A program made the position numbers and the translations under genes. Below are positions 35,607-44,017 of a DNA stretch of 45,252 nt, piece after piece. The notes below the pieces were generated by a model. The model saw only the letters and a program-made list of their open reading frames with translations. It had not been told where the DNA came from and did no database searches. Position 1 is the first letter of the stretch. Each line of letters begins with the position of its first letter. The DNA lies in assembly GCA_021731445.1 (NCBI GenBank), contig JAKFXK010000011.1:1-45252 (forward strand), read 5' to 3'. The stretch is from Nevskiaceae bacterium (GTDB lineage Bacteria > Pseudomonadota > Gammaproteobacteria > Nevskiales > Nevskiaceae).

Positions 35607-38600
35607 GCCGTTTCCTCCAGTTGCACGAAGTGGCCTGGTCGCGCCGGATCGGGGATGAACCAGGCGGGATTGCCATCTGCCGCGCGCCCCAAGCGCGCAT
35701 GGGCCTCGGGTTGCGCATACCAGATCGCACCCGGCCGGGTGTCGGCCAGACCCAGCTTCACCGGTTCGCCGATACGGCCCAGGAGACCATCCTTCTGCAT
35801 CTGCTCAATGCCACCGATGTAGGCCTTGAACATCTCGTCGAACACCGCCTCGGTATGGGCGGTGGTCATCACCTGGTTGCGGTGGTCGTAGGTGTGGATG
35901 CCGTTGAGGCGGAAGTAGTGCGCGAGCAGCTCGAAGAACGGTTCTTCCTGCGCGGCCTCGAAGCGGTAGATGCTGGTGTAGCTGGTGACGCGCACCGGGG
36001 CGTTGAGTGCGGCGATGGCCTCGCGCAAGCGCTTCACGAAGGCGATGACGCGGGTGTTGAGTTGGTGCTGGATGCCCGGGTTCGCCTCCAGATGCTTGAG
36101 GCTTGCGAGCGAGGCGGCCATCGCCAGCGGATGCCGCACGAAGGTGCCGGCGAAAAAGGTCACGCCCGCCTCCGGCACGCTGTCGTCGCCAAAGCTCCAG
36201 TAACCGCCGTCGAGTGCGTCCATGTAGCGGGGGATGCCCGCCACCGCACCCACCGGAATGCCGCCGCCGAACACCTTGCCGTAGGTGGCGAGATCGGCCT
36301 TGATGCCGAAGAACTCCTGCGCGCCGCCGGGGGCGATGCGAAAGCCGGTGATGACCTCATCCATGATGAAGGCGCAATTGGCTTGCGTCGCGATCTCGCG
36401 CAATTGGTGGATGTACTCGCGCGGCTGCAAATCCTGGTTCCGCGACTGGATCGGCTCGATCATGATCGCGGCGAGTTCGTCGGCGCGGGTGCGCAGAATC
36501 TCCAGCGACTTCGGATCGTTGTAATCGAGAATCAAGGTCTGCGAGGTGTGCGCATTGGGGATGCCCGATGCGGCGGGAAAGCCCTTGCCGCCAGGGCCGG
36601 GGCGCACGATCACCTCGTCATGCACGCCGTGGTAGTCACCGTTGAAGCTGGCGATCAGATCCTTGCCCGTCGCCGTGCGCGCACAGCGTTGCGCCGCACT
36701 CACCGCCTCGGAGCCGGTGTTGCAGAAGGCGACGCGGTCGAGCTTGACCATGCGGGTGAAGCGATCCGACAGTTCGCCGAGGAAATCCTGTACCGGGCCC
36801 ACTTCGTAGCCCTTGTCGATCTGGGCTTTGAGCGCCTCGTCCACGAACTTCGGCTTGTGGCCGAACAGGGTCGCGCCGAAGCCATTGACGGTGTCGATGT
36901 AGCGGTGGCCGTCCACGTCCCACAGATAGGGGCCGTCGCTACGGGTGCTGACGATGGGATACACCGATTCCTTCCACATCGGCTTGAAGCCCGACACCGT
37001 GCGCGGATCGGCGAAATAGCGGCGGTGCTGCTGCGCCGATGCTTTCGACTTGCCGGTGCGGGCGATGTAGCGCGCCATCAGCGCATCGAGCGCGCGCCGC
37101 TGCGCCGGGGCGAGCTTGTCCTTGTCCTTGCTGATGCGCACGGCGGCGCCGAAGATTTTCTTGGGCCTGGCATCGCTGCTTGCCGCGCTGCTGTCCGCGC
37201 TGGCTTCAGCCTTGGCTGCGATGCTGGTGGCGCCCTGTGCCGCCAGCCAGTCGGCGAGCTTGACGAGCGTGTTGAGGTTTTCCAGCAGCTGGCGGAAACG
37301 CAGATCGACCCGGAAAGCGTTCTTGAGCTTGCCCGCGATCTGCGTCAGCACGAGTGAATCCATGCCGAGTTCGAGGAAGGTCTTGCCGGTATCGCCGTCG
37401 GCGATCTTGATGCCGGTGACTTCGTCAATGATGGCGGCGATCTGGCTCGCAAGATCAGGTTTCGACGGTGCTTCCAGAGCTGCCTCTACGCGGCTGCCGG
37501 TGGTGGCTTCTGTGGCGATGGCTGCATGGCTGCCATCCAGCGGATGGGTGCCTTCGATCCAGTGCCGCGTGCGCGCGAAGGGATAGGTCGGCAGCGACAC
37601 CTTGGCGCGCACGCCGCCGTGCAGCTTTTTCCAGTCCAGCGGCAAGCCCGCACTCCACAGCTTGCCGAGGGCGGCGAGCATCTGTGCCGCTGCATTCGCA
37701 TCGGCCTGTGCCGCCGCCGGCAAAGAGGAGATCACCGTCACGCCATTGCCCGCCGTCTGCCGTAGCGGGCCGCCGAGGGATTGGCCGGGGCCGACTTCAA
37801 GCAGCACGCGGCCTACTGTCTGTGTCGCCGTCGTCACCGCAGGGGCGAAGCGCACCGCCTCGCGCAGCTGGCGTGCCCAGTATTCAGGGCTTTGCGCCAG
37901 CTCAGCCGTCAGCAACTCGCCGGTCAGTGTCGAGATGATCGGCAGCATGGGGGCGGCGCGCGGCACGCTGGCGACGGTGGCGGTGAACTCCACCAACACC
38001 GGATCCATCATCGCGGAGTGGAAGGCATGGCTGGTGTGCAACGCGACGGTCGCAGCACCGCTGGCCTTGAGCGCGGCATCGAAGGCAGCGACTTCATCCG
38101 TCGGCCCACTGACGATGGTGAGCTTGGGCGCATTGATGGCCGCGATGCTGACCGCGCCCTTGAGTTGGCTACGCACCTCGGCTTCAGGCAGGCGCACCGC
38201 CAGCATCGAACCGGCGGGCATCGACTGCATCAAGCGAGCGCGGGTGGCGAGCACCTTGAGCGCATCGGCAAAGGTGAACACCCCCGCCAGTGTTGCGGCG
38301 ACGTATTCGCCGACGCTGTGGCCGAGCATGGCGGCGGGCTGCACGCCCCAGCTTTGCCAGAGCCGCGCGGTGGCGAGACTGATGAGGTAGATCGCCGGTT
38401 GCGCGAGCCCGGTCTGTTTGAGCGTTTCGGCGGCGCTGTCCGCATCGCTTGCGCCGGGGTAGAGCACGGTGCGCAGATCGAGGCCGAGCAGCGGTTGCAG
38501 GATGACCGCGCCCTCGTCGATCACCTGCTTGAAGACAGCCTCGCTCTCATACAGCGCGCGGCCCATGTCCGGGTGCTGCGAGCCCTGGCCCGGGAAGACG

Positions 38601-41600
38601 AATGCCACTTCATGCGCGGTGCCTGCTGTGGACTTGTTCCACTGCTCGACATCCTTGAACGCGGCAGCAGCATCGCTGGCAGTGCGCGCGACCACGAAGC
38701 CGCGCTGCGCGAGGCTCGCACGGCCGGTTTGCAGGGTGTAGGCGGCATCGGCCAGCGAGGTGGTGTCGAGTGCGGAAAAATGCGTGGCAAGACGTGCTGC
38801 GCTGGCGGCGAGTGCTTCTGGTGTCTTGGCAGAGAAGGGCAGCAGTTGCCATTCGCGTGTTGCAGCAGCTGCTGCGGCGATGACAGGTGCTTCTTCCAGA
38901 ATCAGGTGCGCATTGGTGCCACCGATGCCGAAGCTCGACACCCCGGCGCGCCGCACGCCGCTGCTCTGCCAGGGCACGAGCTTGTCAGCCACCACGAAGG
39001 GGCTGCCGGCAAAGGGGATGTTGGGGTTGGCGGACTGGAAGTGCAGCGTCGGCGGAATGCTGCGGTGTTCGAGCGCCAGCGCGGTCTTGATGACGCTGAC
39101 CAGAGCCGCCGCCGGGTCGAGATGGCCGATGTTGGACTTGACCGAACCGATGCGGCAGAAGCCCACCTTGCTGGTCTCGGCCCGATAAGCCTCGTTGAGC
39201 GCAGTGACTTCGATGGGATCACCCAGAAAGGTCGCAGTGCCATGTGCTTCGAGGTAGCTGATGCTCTCTGCTGCAACACCCGCATCGGCGAGGGCGAGGC
39301 GGATCACCTCGGCCTGGCCTGGCACGCTGGGCGCGGTGTAGCCGACCTTGTCCGCGCCATCGTTGTTGAGCGCGCTGCCCTTGATGAGGGCGTGCAGATG
39401 ATCGCCATCCCGCAGTGCATCGGCCTTGCGCTTGAGTACCAGCGTGGCCGCACCGCTGCCGCGGATCATGCCTGTCCCACAGGCATCGAACACCTTCATG
39501 TGGCCGTCTTTGCTGAAGATGTTGCCGTCGATCCAGGGATAGCCTGCAGTGAGCGGCGTGACCACGCGCGCGCCGCCGACGATGGCCAAGTCGCACTCGC
39601 CCGCCAGCAGCGACTGCCGCGCCAGATGCAGCAGCACGCCGCCGGTCGAGCAGGCCGTCTGCGCGGTGAGCGCAGGGCCTTTGAAGTTGAGCTTGTGGGC
39701 GATGCGCGTCGCCGCGTAGTCCTTGTCGTTGGCGAAGGTGAGGGTCACCTCCGCCAGCCGCCCCTGCGTCGCCGGATTGGCGGCGAGGTTCAACTGGAAA
39801 TAGCTGTTGCGCGCGACGCCCGCGAACACGCCGACGCGACCGCCAGGATGCTGCGGGTCGATGCCCGCCTGCTCCATCGCCGCCCAGGCGGTTTCGAGCA
39901 GCAGGCGCTGCTGCGGGTCGAGCAGCTCGGCATCGCGCGGGGTGTAGCCGAAAAAGCCTGCGTCGAACTTGTCGGCGTCGTCACAGACGGCCACGCGCTT
40001 GACATAGTCGGGGTTGCTGCGCGTCTCAGCACTCACACCGGCGGCGTCGAGTTCCGCCTCGCTGATGTCGCGGATCGACTCGATGCCGTTCTGCAGGTTG
40101 TGCCAGAAAGTCCCGATGTCGTTGGCACCTGGCACGCGCACCGTCATGCCGACGATGGCGATGTCATCCGCCGCGTGGCCGCGCTTGCGTGATGTCAGTG
40201 CCATATCCGCAGCGGCGACCGGCACATAACCCAGCCGCGCGGTGACGGCAGCGGTATGGCTGCGCCCCAGCGATTCGGCGTAGCGCCGCACCGTGCCAGC
40301 GGCAAAGAAGCCGGCAATGGGCAGCTTCATGCCCAGCACACGGCCCAGCCGCGCCACCATCGACAGTGCGTTGAGCGAGCTGCCACCGAGGTCGAAAAAG
40401 GGATCGTCGCGGCCAATCGCATCCAGCCCCAGCACGGCTTGCCATTCGCTGGCGATGGCCTGTTCCAGCACGCCGACGGGTGCTGCGAATGCGGCGGCGA
40501 GGGCAGGGCGCTCGCGGCTGGGGCGGGGCAGGGCCTTGCGGTCGAGCTTGCCGTGGGCGTTGAGCGGCAGCGCAGGCAGCCACTGCCAGACGGTGGGCAG
40601 CATGAAATCCGGCAGCTGCTGCCGCAGCGTGCTGCGCAGGGTCTCGACATCATGCGTGCGCTCATCACTGGCGACGAGGTAGGCGCAGAGGCGATCGTCG
40701 TGGATCAGCGAGGCGGCCGCGCGCACGCCCGGCAGCTGCACGAGTGCGGCGTCGATCTCGCCGAGTTCGATGCGATGACCACCGAGCTTGATCTGGTCGT
40801 CGAGGCGGCCGAGATAGTGCAGGGTGCCATCGGCATCACGCCGCACGCGGTCGCCGCTGCGGTAGAACAGCCGCTGCTCGCCGGAGAGACGGATGAACTT
40901 CTCCGCCGTGAGTTCGGGGCGGTTGAGATAGCCCAGGCCCACACCGACGCCACCCATCAGCAGCTCGCCTTCCATGCCATCCATCACTGGCTGCAGGTGG
41001 GCATCGAGCACCCGCAATTCCAGCCCCGGAACGGCCTTGCCGATCGGCACCGTTGCGGGCAGCGGCGTGCCATTGTCGATGCGGTGCATGGCGACCACCG
41101 CGCTGCACTCGGTAGGGCCGTAGCCGTTGAAGAGCGCGGCGTGGTTGTGCGGGTTCTGCCACCAGGCTTGCAAGCGCTGTGGGCGGATCGCCTCGCCGCC
41201 GAGCTGCACCACCTTCAGGCTCGCAAGCTGGGCGAATTCGGCCTCGCCAGCGCCTTCCAGCAGTGCCTCGAAGGCACTCGGCGTGCAGTTGAGGTGGGTC
41301 ACGCCCGCGCGCGCGATGGTGTCGAGAATCAGGGCCGCATCGAACAGCTCCTGCCCGGTGAACACCACCGTGCCGCCATGCATCAGCGGCACCCAGAGAT
41401 TTTTTTGGGTGAGGTCGAAGCCGATCGAGGACACCACCAGATAACGGCTGTCCGGCCCCACGGCGTGGGCGGCGGCGTAGTGCGCGTAGAGGTTGGCGAC
41501 ACCGCGCTCGTGCAGCAGCGTGCCCTTGGGTGTGCCGGTCGAGCCGGAGGTGTAGATGACGTAGAAGGGGTCATCCACCGAACCGGGGATGACGCTGGCA

Positions 41601-42034
41601 CTGCTCGCTGCGGTGGGAATCCTGTCGACCGTGATGACTTTGGTCTTGTTCGCATCCGACAACAGCCCGCGCAGGCGCTCGCTCGTCACCACCAGAGGCG
41701 CTGCGGAATCACCCAGCAGGTGCGCGATGCGGGCGGCGGGGTAGTCAGGGTCAATCGGCAGATAGGCCGCGCCCGTGCGGGCGATTGCCAGGAGTGCTGT
41801 GATGAGCTGGCTGCCGCGCGGCAGCAGCACGGCGACGATACTGCCGGGTGCGGCTCCGCAATCCATCAGATGCCGTGCTAGAGCCTGGGCGGCCTGATGC
41901 AGCGCGTCATAGCTCAGGCTGGTGTCGCCTGCACGCACTGCGAGCTTGTCGGGACAACTCTGGGCGATGGATGCAACCGCATCCGCAATGCGCAGGGGCT
42001 GGGTGGTTTGCGCCGCCTTGGGTTCAGCATTCAT
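35603..42034 (-). CDS. Hybrid NRPS/PKS with built-in aminotransferase: A-T-KS-AT-T-AMT
   Basis: A 2143-residue megasynthase. The adenylation domain is about 15-510 (YTSGSTG at 161-167), with thiolation Ser553 (LGGSSL). Ketosynthase is 624-1047 with Cys795 (TACSTGG), His931 (EAHGT) and His971 (NIGHLD). Acyltransferase is 1145-1460 with Ser1240 (GHSVGEY) and HAFH, the malonyl-type motif. Second thiolation is Ser1560 (LGMDSL). The aminotransferase (about 1665-2080) is of glutamate-semialdehyde-aminomutase fold, PLP Lys1920 (YGKVFGGG). No KR, DH, ER or C domain. The layout resembles mycosubtilin/microginin-type beta-amination. Start: ATG 42034; an in-frame GTG 21 bases upstream and TTG 42103 are alternatives. 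Hand-aligned A-domain residues D-L-K-N-Q-G-G-A-V are unassigned. Confidence 0.95.
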   Translation of the reverse strand: MNAEPKAAQTTQPLRIADAVASIAQSCPDKLAVRAGDTSLSYDALHQAAQALARHLMDCGAAPGSIVAVLLPRGSQLITALLAIARTGAAYLPIDPDYPAARIAHLLGDSAAPLVVTSERLRGLLSDANKTKVITVDRIPTAASSASVIPGSVDDPFYVIYTSGSTGTPKGTLLHERGVANLYAHYAAAHAVGPDSRYLVVSSIGFDLTQKNLWVPLMHGGTVVFTGQELFDAALILDTIARAGVTHLNCTPSAFEALLEGAGEAEFAQLASLKVVQLGGEAIRPQRLQAWWQNPHNHAALFNGYGPTECSAVVAMHRIDNGTPLPATVPIGKAVPGLELRVLDAHLQPVMDGMEGELLMGGVGVGLGYLNRPELTAEKFIRLSGEQRLFYRSGDRVRRDADGTLHYLGRLDDQIKLGGHRIELGEIDAALVQLPGVRAAASLIHDDRLCAYLVASDERTHDVETLRSTLRQQLPDFMLPTVWQWLPALPLNAHGKLDRKALPRPSRERPALAAAFAAPVGVLEQAIASEWQAVLGLDAIGRDDPFFDLGGSSLNALSMVARLGRVLGMKLPIAGFFAAGTVRRYAESLGRSHTAAVTARLGYVPVAAADMALTSRKRGHAADDIAIVGMTVRVPGANDIGTFWHNLQNGIESIRDISEAELDAAGVSAETRSNPDYVKRVAVCDDADKFDAGFFGYTPRDAELLDPQQRLLLETAWAAMEQAGIDPQHPGGRVGVFAGVARNSYFQLNLAANPATQGRLAEVTLTFANDKDYAATRIAHKLNFKGPALTAQTACSTGGVLLHLARQSLLAGECDLAIVGGARVVTPLTAGYPWIDGNIFSKDGHMKVFDACGTGMIRGSGAATLVLKRKADALRDGDHLHALIKGSALNNDGADKVGYTAPSVPGQAEVIRLALADAGVAAESISYLEAHGTATFLGDPIEVTALNEAYRAETSKVGFCRIGSVKSNIGHLDPAAALVSVIKTALALEHRSIPPTLHFQSANPNIPFAGSPFVVADKLVPWQSSGVRRAGVSSFGIGGTNAHLILEEAPVIAAAAAATREWQLLPFSAKTPEALAASAARLATHFSALDTTSLADAAYTLQTGRASLAQRGFVVARTASDAAAAFKDVEQWNKSTAGTAHEVAFVFPGQGSQHPDMGRALYESEAVFKQVIDEGAVILQPLLGLDLRTVLYPGASDADSAAETLKQTGLAQPAIYLISLATARLWQSWGVQPAAMLGHSVGEYVAATLAGVFTFADALKVLATRARLMQSMPAGSMLAVRLPEAEVRSQLKGAVSIAAINAPKLTIVSGPTDEVAAFDAALKASGAATVALHTSHAFHSAMMDPVLVEFTATVASVPRAAPMLPIISTLTGELLTAELAQSPEYWARQLREAVRFAPAVTTATQTVGRVLLEVGPGQSLGGPLRQTAGNGVTVISSLPAAAQADANAAAQMLAALGKLWSAGLPLDWKKLHGGVRAKVSLPTYPFARTRHWIEGTHPLDGSHAAIATEATTGSRVEAALEAPSKPDLASQIAAIIDEVTGIKIADGDTGKTFLELGMDSLVLTQIAGKLKNAFRVDLRFRQLLENLNTLVKLADWLAAQGATSIAAKAEASADSSAASSDARPKKIFGAAVRISKDKDKLAPAQRRALDALMARYIARTGKSKASAQQHRRYFADPRTVSGFKPMWKESVYPIVSTRSDGPYLWDVDGHRYIDTVNGFGATLFGHKPKFVDEALKAQIDKGYEVGPVQDFLGELSDRFTRMVKLDRVAFCNTGSEAVSAAQRCARTATGKDLIASFNGDYHGVHDEVIVRPGPGGKGFPAASGIPNAHTSQTLILDYNDPKSLEILRTRADELAAIMIEPIQSRNQDLQPREYIHQLREIATQANCAFIMDEVITGFRIAPGGAQEFFGIKADLATYGKVFGGGIPVGAVAGIPRYMDALDGGYWSFGDDSVPEAGVTFFAGTFVRHPLAMAASLASLKHLEANPGIQHQLNTRVIAFVKRLREAIAALNAPVRVTSYTSIYRFEAAQEEPFFELLAHYFRLNGIHTYDHRNQVMTTAHTEAVFDEMFKAYIGGIEQMQKDGLLGRIGEPVKLGLADTRPGAIWYAQPEAHARLGRAADGNPAWFIPDPARPGHFVQLEETA

Positions 42035-42050
42035 GTCCGGTGTGTCCCGC

Positions 42051-42056
42051 ACTATA
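42051..42056 (-). promoter_or_regulatory. Candidate -10 box (TATAGT) before the megasynthase
   Basis: On the minus strand TATAGT lies 16 bases upstream of ATG 42034, within the 80-base gap after the DUF4399 gene. No good -35 is seen. The distance would give a nearly leaderless mRNA if ATG 42034 is the start, so transcription from further upstream is equally possible. Confidence 0.2.
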
Positions 42057-42114
42057 GGTTTGCTGCAGTATCGAAGCAGCTCTCCTAAGCCTGCTTCGGT
42101 CAAGCGCGCCTCGC

Positions 42115-42600
42115 TTACTTCACTGTGATGGTGATCTTCGGCGATAGCACCGCCGGATTGAAGGACTGATGTTTCCAGTCTGCGAACAGCAGTTGCAGGG
42201 TGTGTTTGCCGGGTTTCAGGCTCAGTGTGGTCTCGGTCTGGCCGCCGCCGAAATGCTTGATCTGCTCGGTGGCCGGCAGGGGTTGCACGAGGTCGAGTGC
42301 CGGGTCGTCGATCAGCAAATGGTGATGGCCGATGGCGTCGCCCTGGGTGCCGGCGGGAGCGACACCGGCGTTCTTCAGGCCGAAGAGCAACAGCACGGGG
42401 TTGCTCACCGTGTCGCCGTCCTTGAGGTTGATGATGTAGGTGGCAGCACCCTGCGGAGCCATCTTGGCCAGCCCCAGCTTGCTTTCCATCTGCCCCTGGG
42501 CCTGGACTTTGGCGGCGTCCTTGAGGGATTTTTTCCAGTCCTGGGCGATGGCACTGGTGGCGAGAGCCGCAGTGAAGGCGAAAGTGAGGGCTTTGAGCAT
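42115..42600 (-). CDS. DUF4399-family periplasmic protein
   Basis: A 161-residue protein with a signal peptide (residues 1-19, ending SAIA|Q). The DUF4399 core includes a strand with LKDGDTVSNPVLLLFGLKNAGVAPAG, GHHHLLIDD and a C-terminal LKPGKHTLQLLFADWKHQ with SPKITITV. The family is an Ig-like or cupredoxin-like fold of unknown role; the conserved His triplet suggests metal binding. ATG 42600 is the start that gives the signal peptide. rpiA lies 13 bases upstream on the same strand, and the hybrid synthase gene begins 80 bases downstream. Confidence 0.82.
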   Translation of the reverse strand: MLKALTFAFTAALATSAIAQDWKKSLKDAAKVQAQGQMESKLGLAKMAPQGAATYIINLKDGDTVSNPVLLLFGLKNAGVAPAGTQGDAIGHHHLLIDDPALDLVQPLPATEQIKHFGGGQTETTLSLKPGKHTLQLLFADWKHQSFNPAVLSPKITITVK

Positions 42601-42613
42601 GCTTTGGTTCCGT

Positions 42614-43273
42614 TCAAGGGGTGAGAGTGCGTACGCCATTGGCGCCACCGAGAATGAGGATATCCGCCTTGCGGCGCGCGAACAGGCCGACCGTGACGAC
42701 GCCCGGAATCTGGTTGATGTGCGCTTCCAGTGCCACCGGGTCGGTGATGGCGAGGCCATGGATGTCGAGAATCCAGCCGCCGTTGTCGGTCACCACGCCC
42801 TCGCGCCACACCGGTTCGCCGCCGAGCTTGACCAGCTCGCGCGCCACCATCGAGCGGGCCATGGGAATCACCTCCACCGGCAGCGGAAACCGGCCCAGTA
42901 CCCGCACCAGCTTGGACTCGTCCGCGATGCAGACGAAAGTGCGCGCGGCTTCGGCGATGATTTTCTCGCGGGTGAGGGCTGCGCCACCTCCCTTGATGAG
43001 GTGCAGGCCGTGGTCGGACTCATCCGCGCCGTCCACGTAGAGCGATAGCGGGCCGGCGGCATTGGCATCCAGCACGGCAATGCCGATGGCCTTGAGCCGG
43101 GCGCTGCTGGCTTCCGACGACGACACGGCACCGGGGATGTCGTCCCGGTGGGCGGCGAGTGCGTCGATGAAAAAATTGACGGTGCTGCCGGTGCCCACCC
43201 CCAGCACTTCGCCGGGGCTGAGATATTTCAGGGCCGCTTGTGCGGCGGCTTTCTTGGCGCTGTTGGCGTCCAT
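42614..43273 (-). CDS. rpiA: Ribose-5-phosphate isomerase A
   Basis: Interconverts ribulose 5-phosphate and ribose 5-phosphate. The 219-residue protein has the substrate loop [16 protein letters not shown] (24-39), VDGADE near residue 80 (catalytic Asp pair), [12 protein letters not shown] and the C-terminal [19 protein letters not shown]. The length is normal. It starts 6 bases after the DprE2-like gene ends on the same strand. This suggests co-transcription, and is notable because DprE-type enzymes act on a lipid-linked pentose derived from ribose 5-phosphate. Confidence 0.95.
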   Translation of the reverse strand: MDANSAKKAAAQAALKYLSPGEVLGVGTGSTVNFFIDALAAHRDDIPGAVSSSEASSARLKAIGIAVLDANAAGPLSLYVDGADESDHGLHLIKGGGAALTREKIIAEAARTFVCIADESKLVRVLGRFPLPVEVIPMARSMVARELVKLGGEPVWREGVVTDNGGWILDIHGLAITDPVALEAHINQIPGVVTVGLFARRKADILILGGANGVRTLTP

Positions 43274-43279
43274 CGGATT

Positions 43280-44017
43280 TCAGAGTTTCAGTTTGAGGAA
43301 GAGGTGTTCCGGCAGGTGCCGGATGACCCACATGATCGCCCACCAGAAGCCTGGCACATAGACCTCGCCATTGCGCTGGTGCATGGCGCGGTGGATGGCC
43401 TGGCCGGCCTGCGCAGAACTGGCCCAGAGCGGGCCCTTCTTGAACGCCGCTGTCATCGGGGTATCGACAAAGCCGGGTTTGAGGGTGATGACGCGCACGC
43501 CCGCCGGGCGCAGGCGCTGCCGAAGGCCCGAAGCCAGCGCCGTCACCGCCGATTTGGCGCTGCCATAGACATAGTTGCTGGCCCGCCCGCGGTCACCCGC
43601 GACGCTGGAGATGAGCGCCAGGCAGCCGCTGCGCTGGGTTTCGAGCAGGTTGGCGATGGGTAGGGCAAGTGCCAGAACGCTGCTGGCATTGACCGCGAAG
43701 CTGTCGAGGGCCGCTGCCACATCCTGTTCGCAGCGCGCCTGCTCCGGCAGCAGGCCGTGGGCGATCAGCACGCCGTCGATGCGGCCGAGTGCCGACTGCG
43801 CCGCCGCCAGCATGGCGGCCTGGGCATGCGTGTCGCAGAGGTCCAGCACATGGATGTCGACGGTGGCGGCACCACGCAGCCTGAGATCGGCGGCGATGGC
43901 TTCAAGCCTTGCGCCATCGCGGCCGGCCAGGAACAGCGCCGCCCCTCTGGTGGCGAAGCAGCGGGCGGTGGCCTCGGCGATGGCGGAGGTGGCACCGATG
44001 ATGAGGATGCTGTTCAT
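43280..44017 (-). CDS. DprE2-like short-chain reductase
   Basis: A 245-residue SDR. IIGATSAIAEATAR (6-19) is the nucleotide loop, and AGRD at about 31 with an Arg suggests NADP or dual use. NASSVLALA is followed by the active site ISSVAGDRGRASNYVYGSAKSAV (Ser, Tyr, Lys), very like the SSVAG-R-R-SN-VYGS-K pattern of decaprenylphospho-beta-ribofuranose 2-ketoreductase (DprE2). A hydrophobic C-terminal segment (FWWAIMWVIRHLP) may touch the membrane. The start overlaps the oxidase stop (ATGA). It would reduce the 2-keto intermediate made by the DprE1-like enzyme, inverting C2 of a polyprenyl-linked pentose. Confidence 0.82.
   Translation of the reverse strand: MNSILIIGATSAIAEATARCFATRGAALFLAGRDGARLEAIAADLRLRGAATVDIHVLDLCDTHAQAAMLAAAQSALGRIDGVLIAHGLLPEQARCEQDVAAALDSFAVNASSVLALALPIANLLETQRSGCLALISSVAGDRGRASNYVYGSAKSAVTALASGLRQRLRPAGVRVITLKPGFVDTPMTAAFKKGPLWASSAQAGQAIHRAMHQRNGEVYVPGFWWAIMWVIRHLPEHLFLKLKL

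Noticed and set aside
35603-37450. A separate gene for the aminotransferase part of the megasynthase
   Set aside because: The frame is continuous with the T domain and linker, without an internal ribosome-binding site; fused AMT domains are known.
37781-40192. An 803-codon plus-strand open frame opposite the megasynthase
   Set aside because: It is the shadow of the KS-AT region; low-complexity Arg/Gly/His composition, no motifs.
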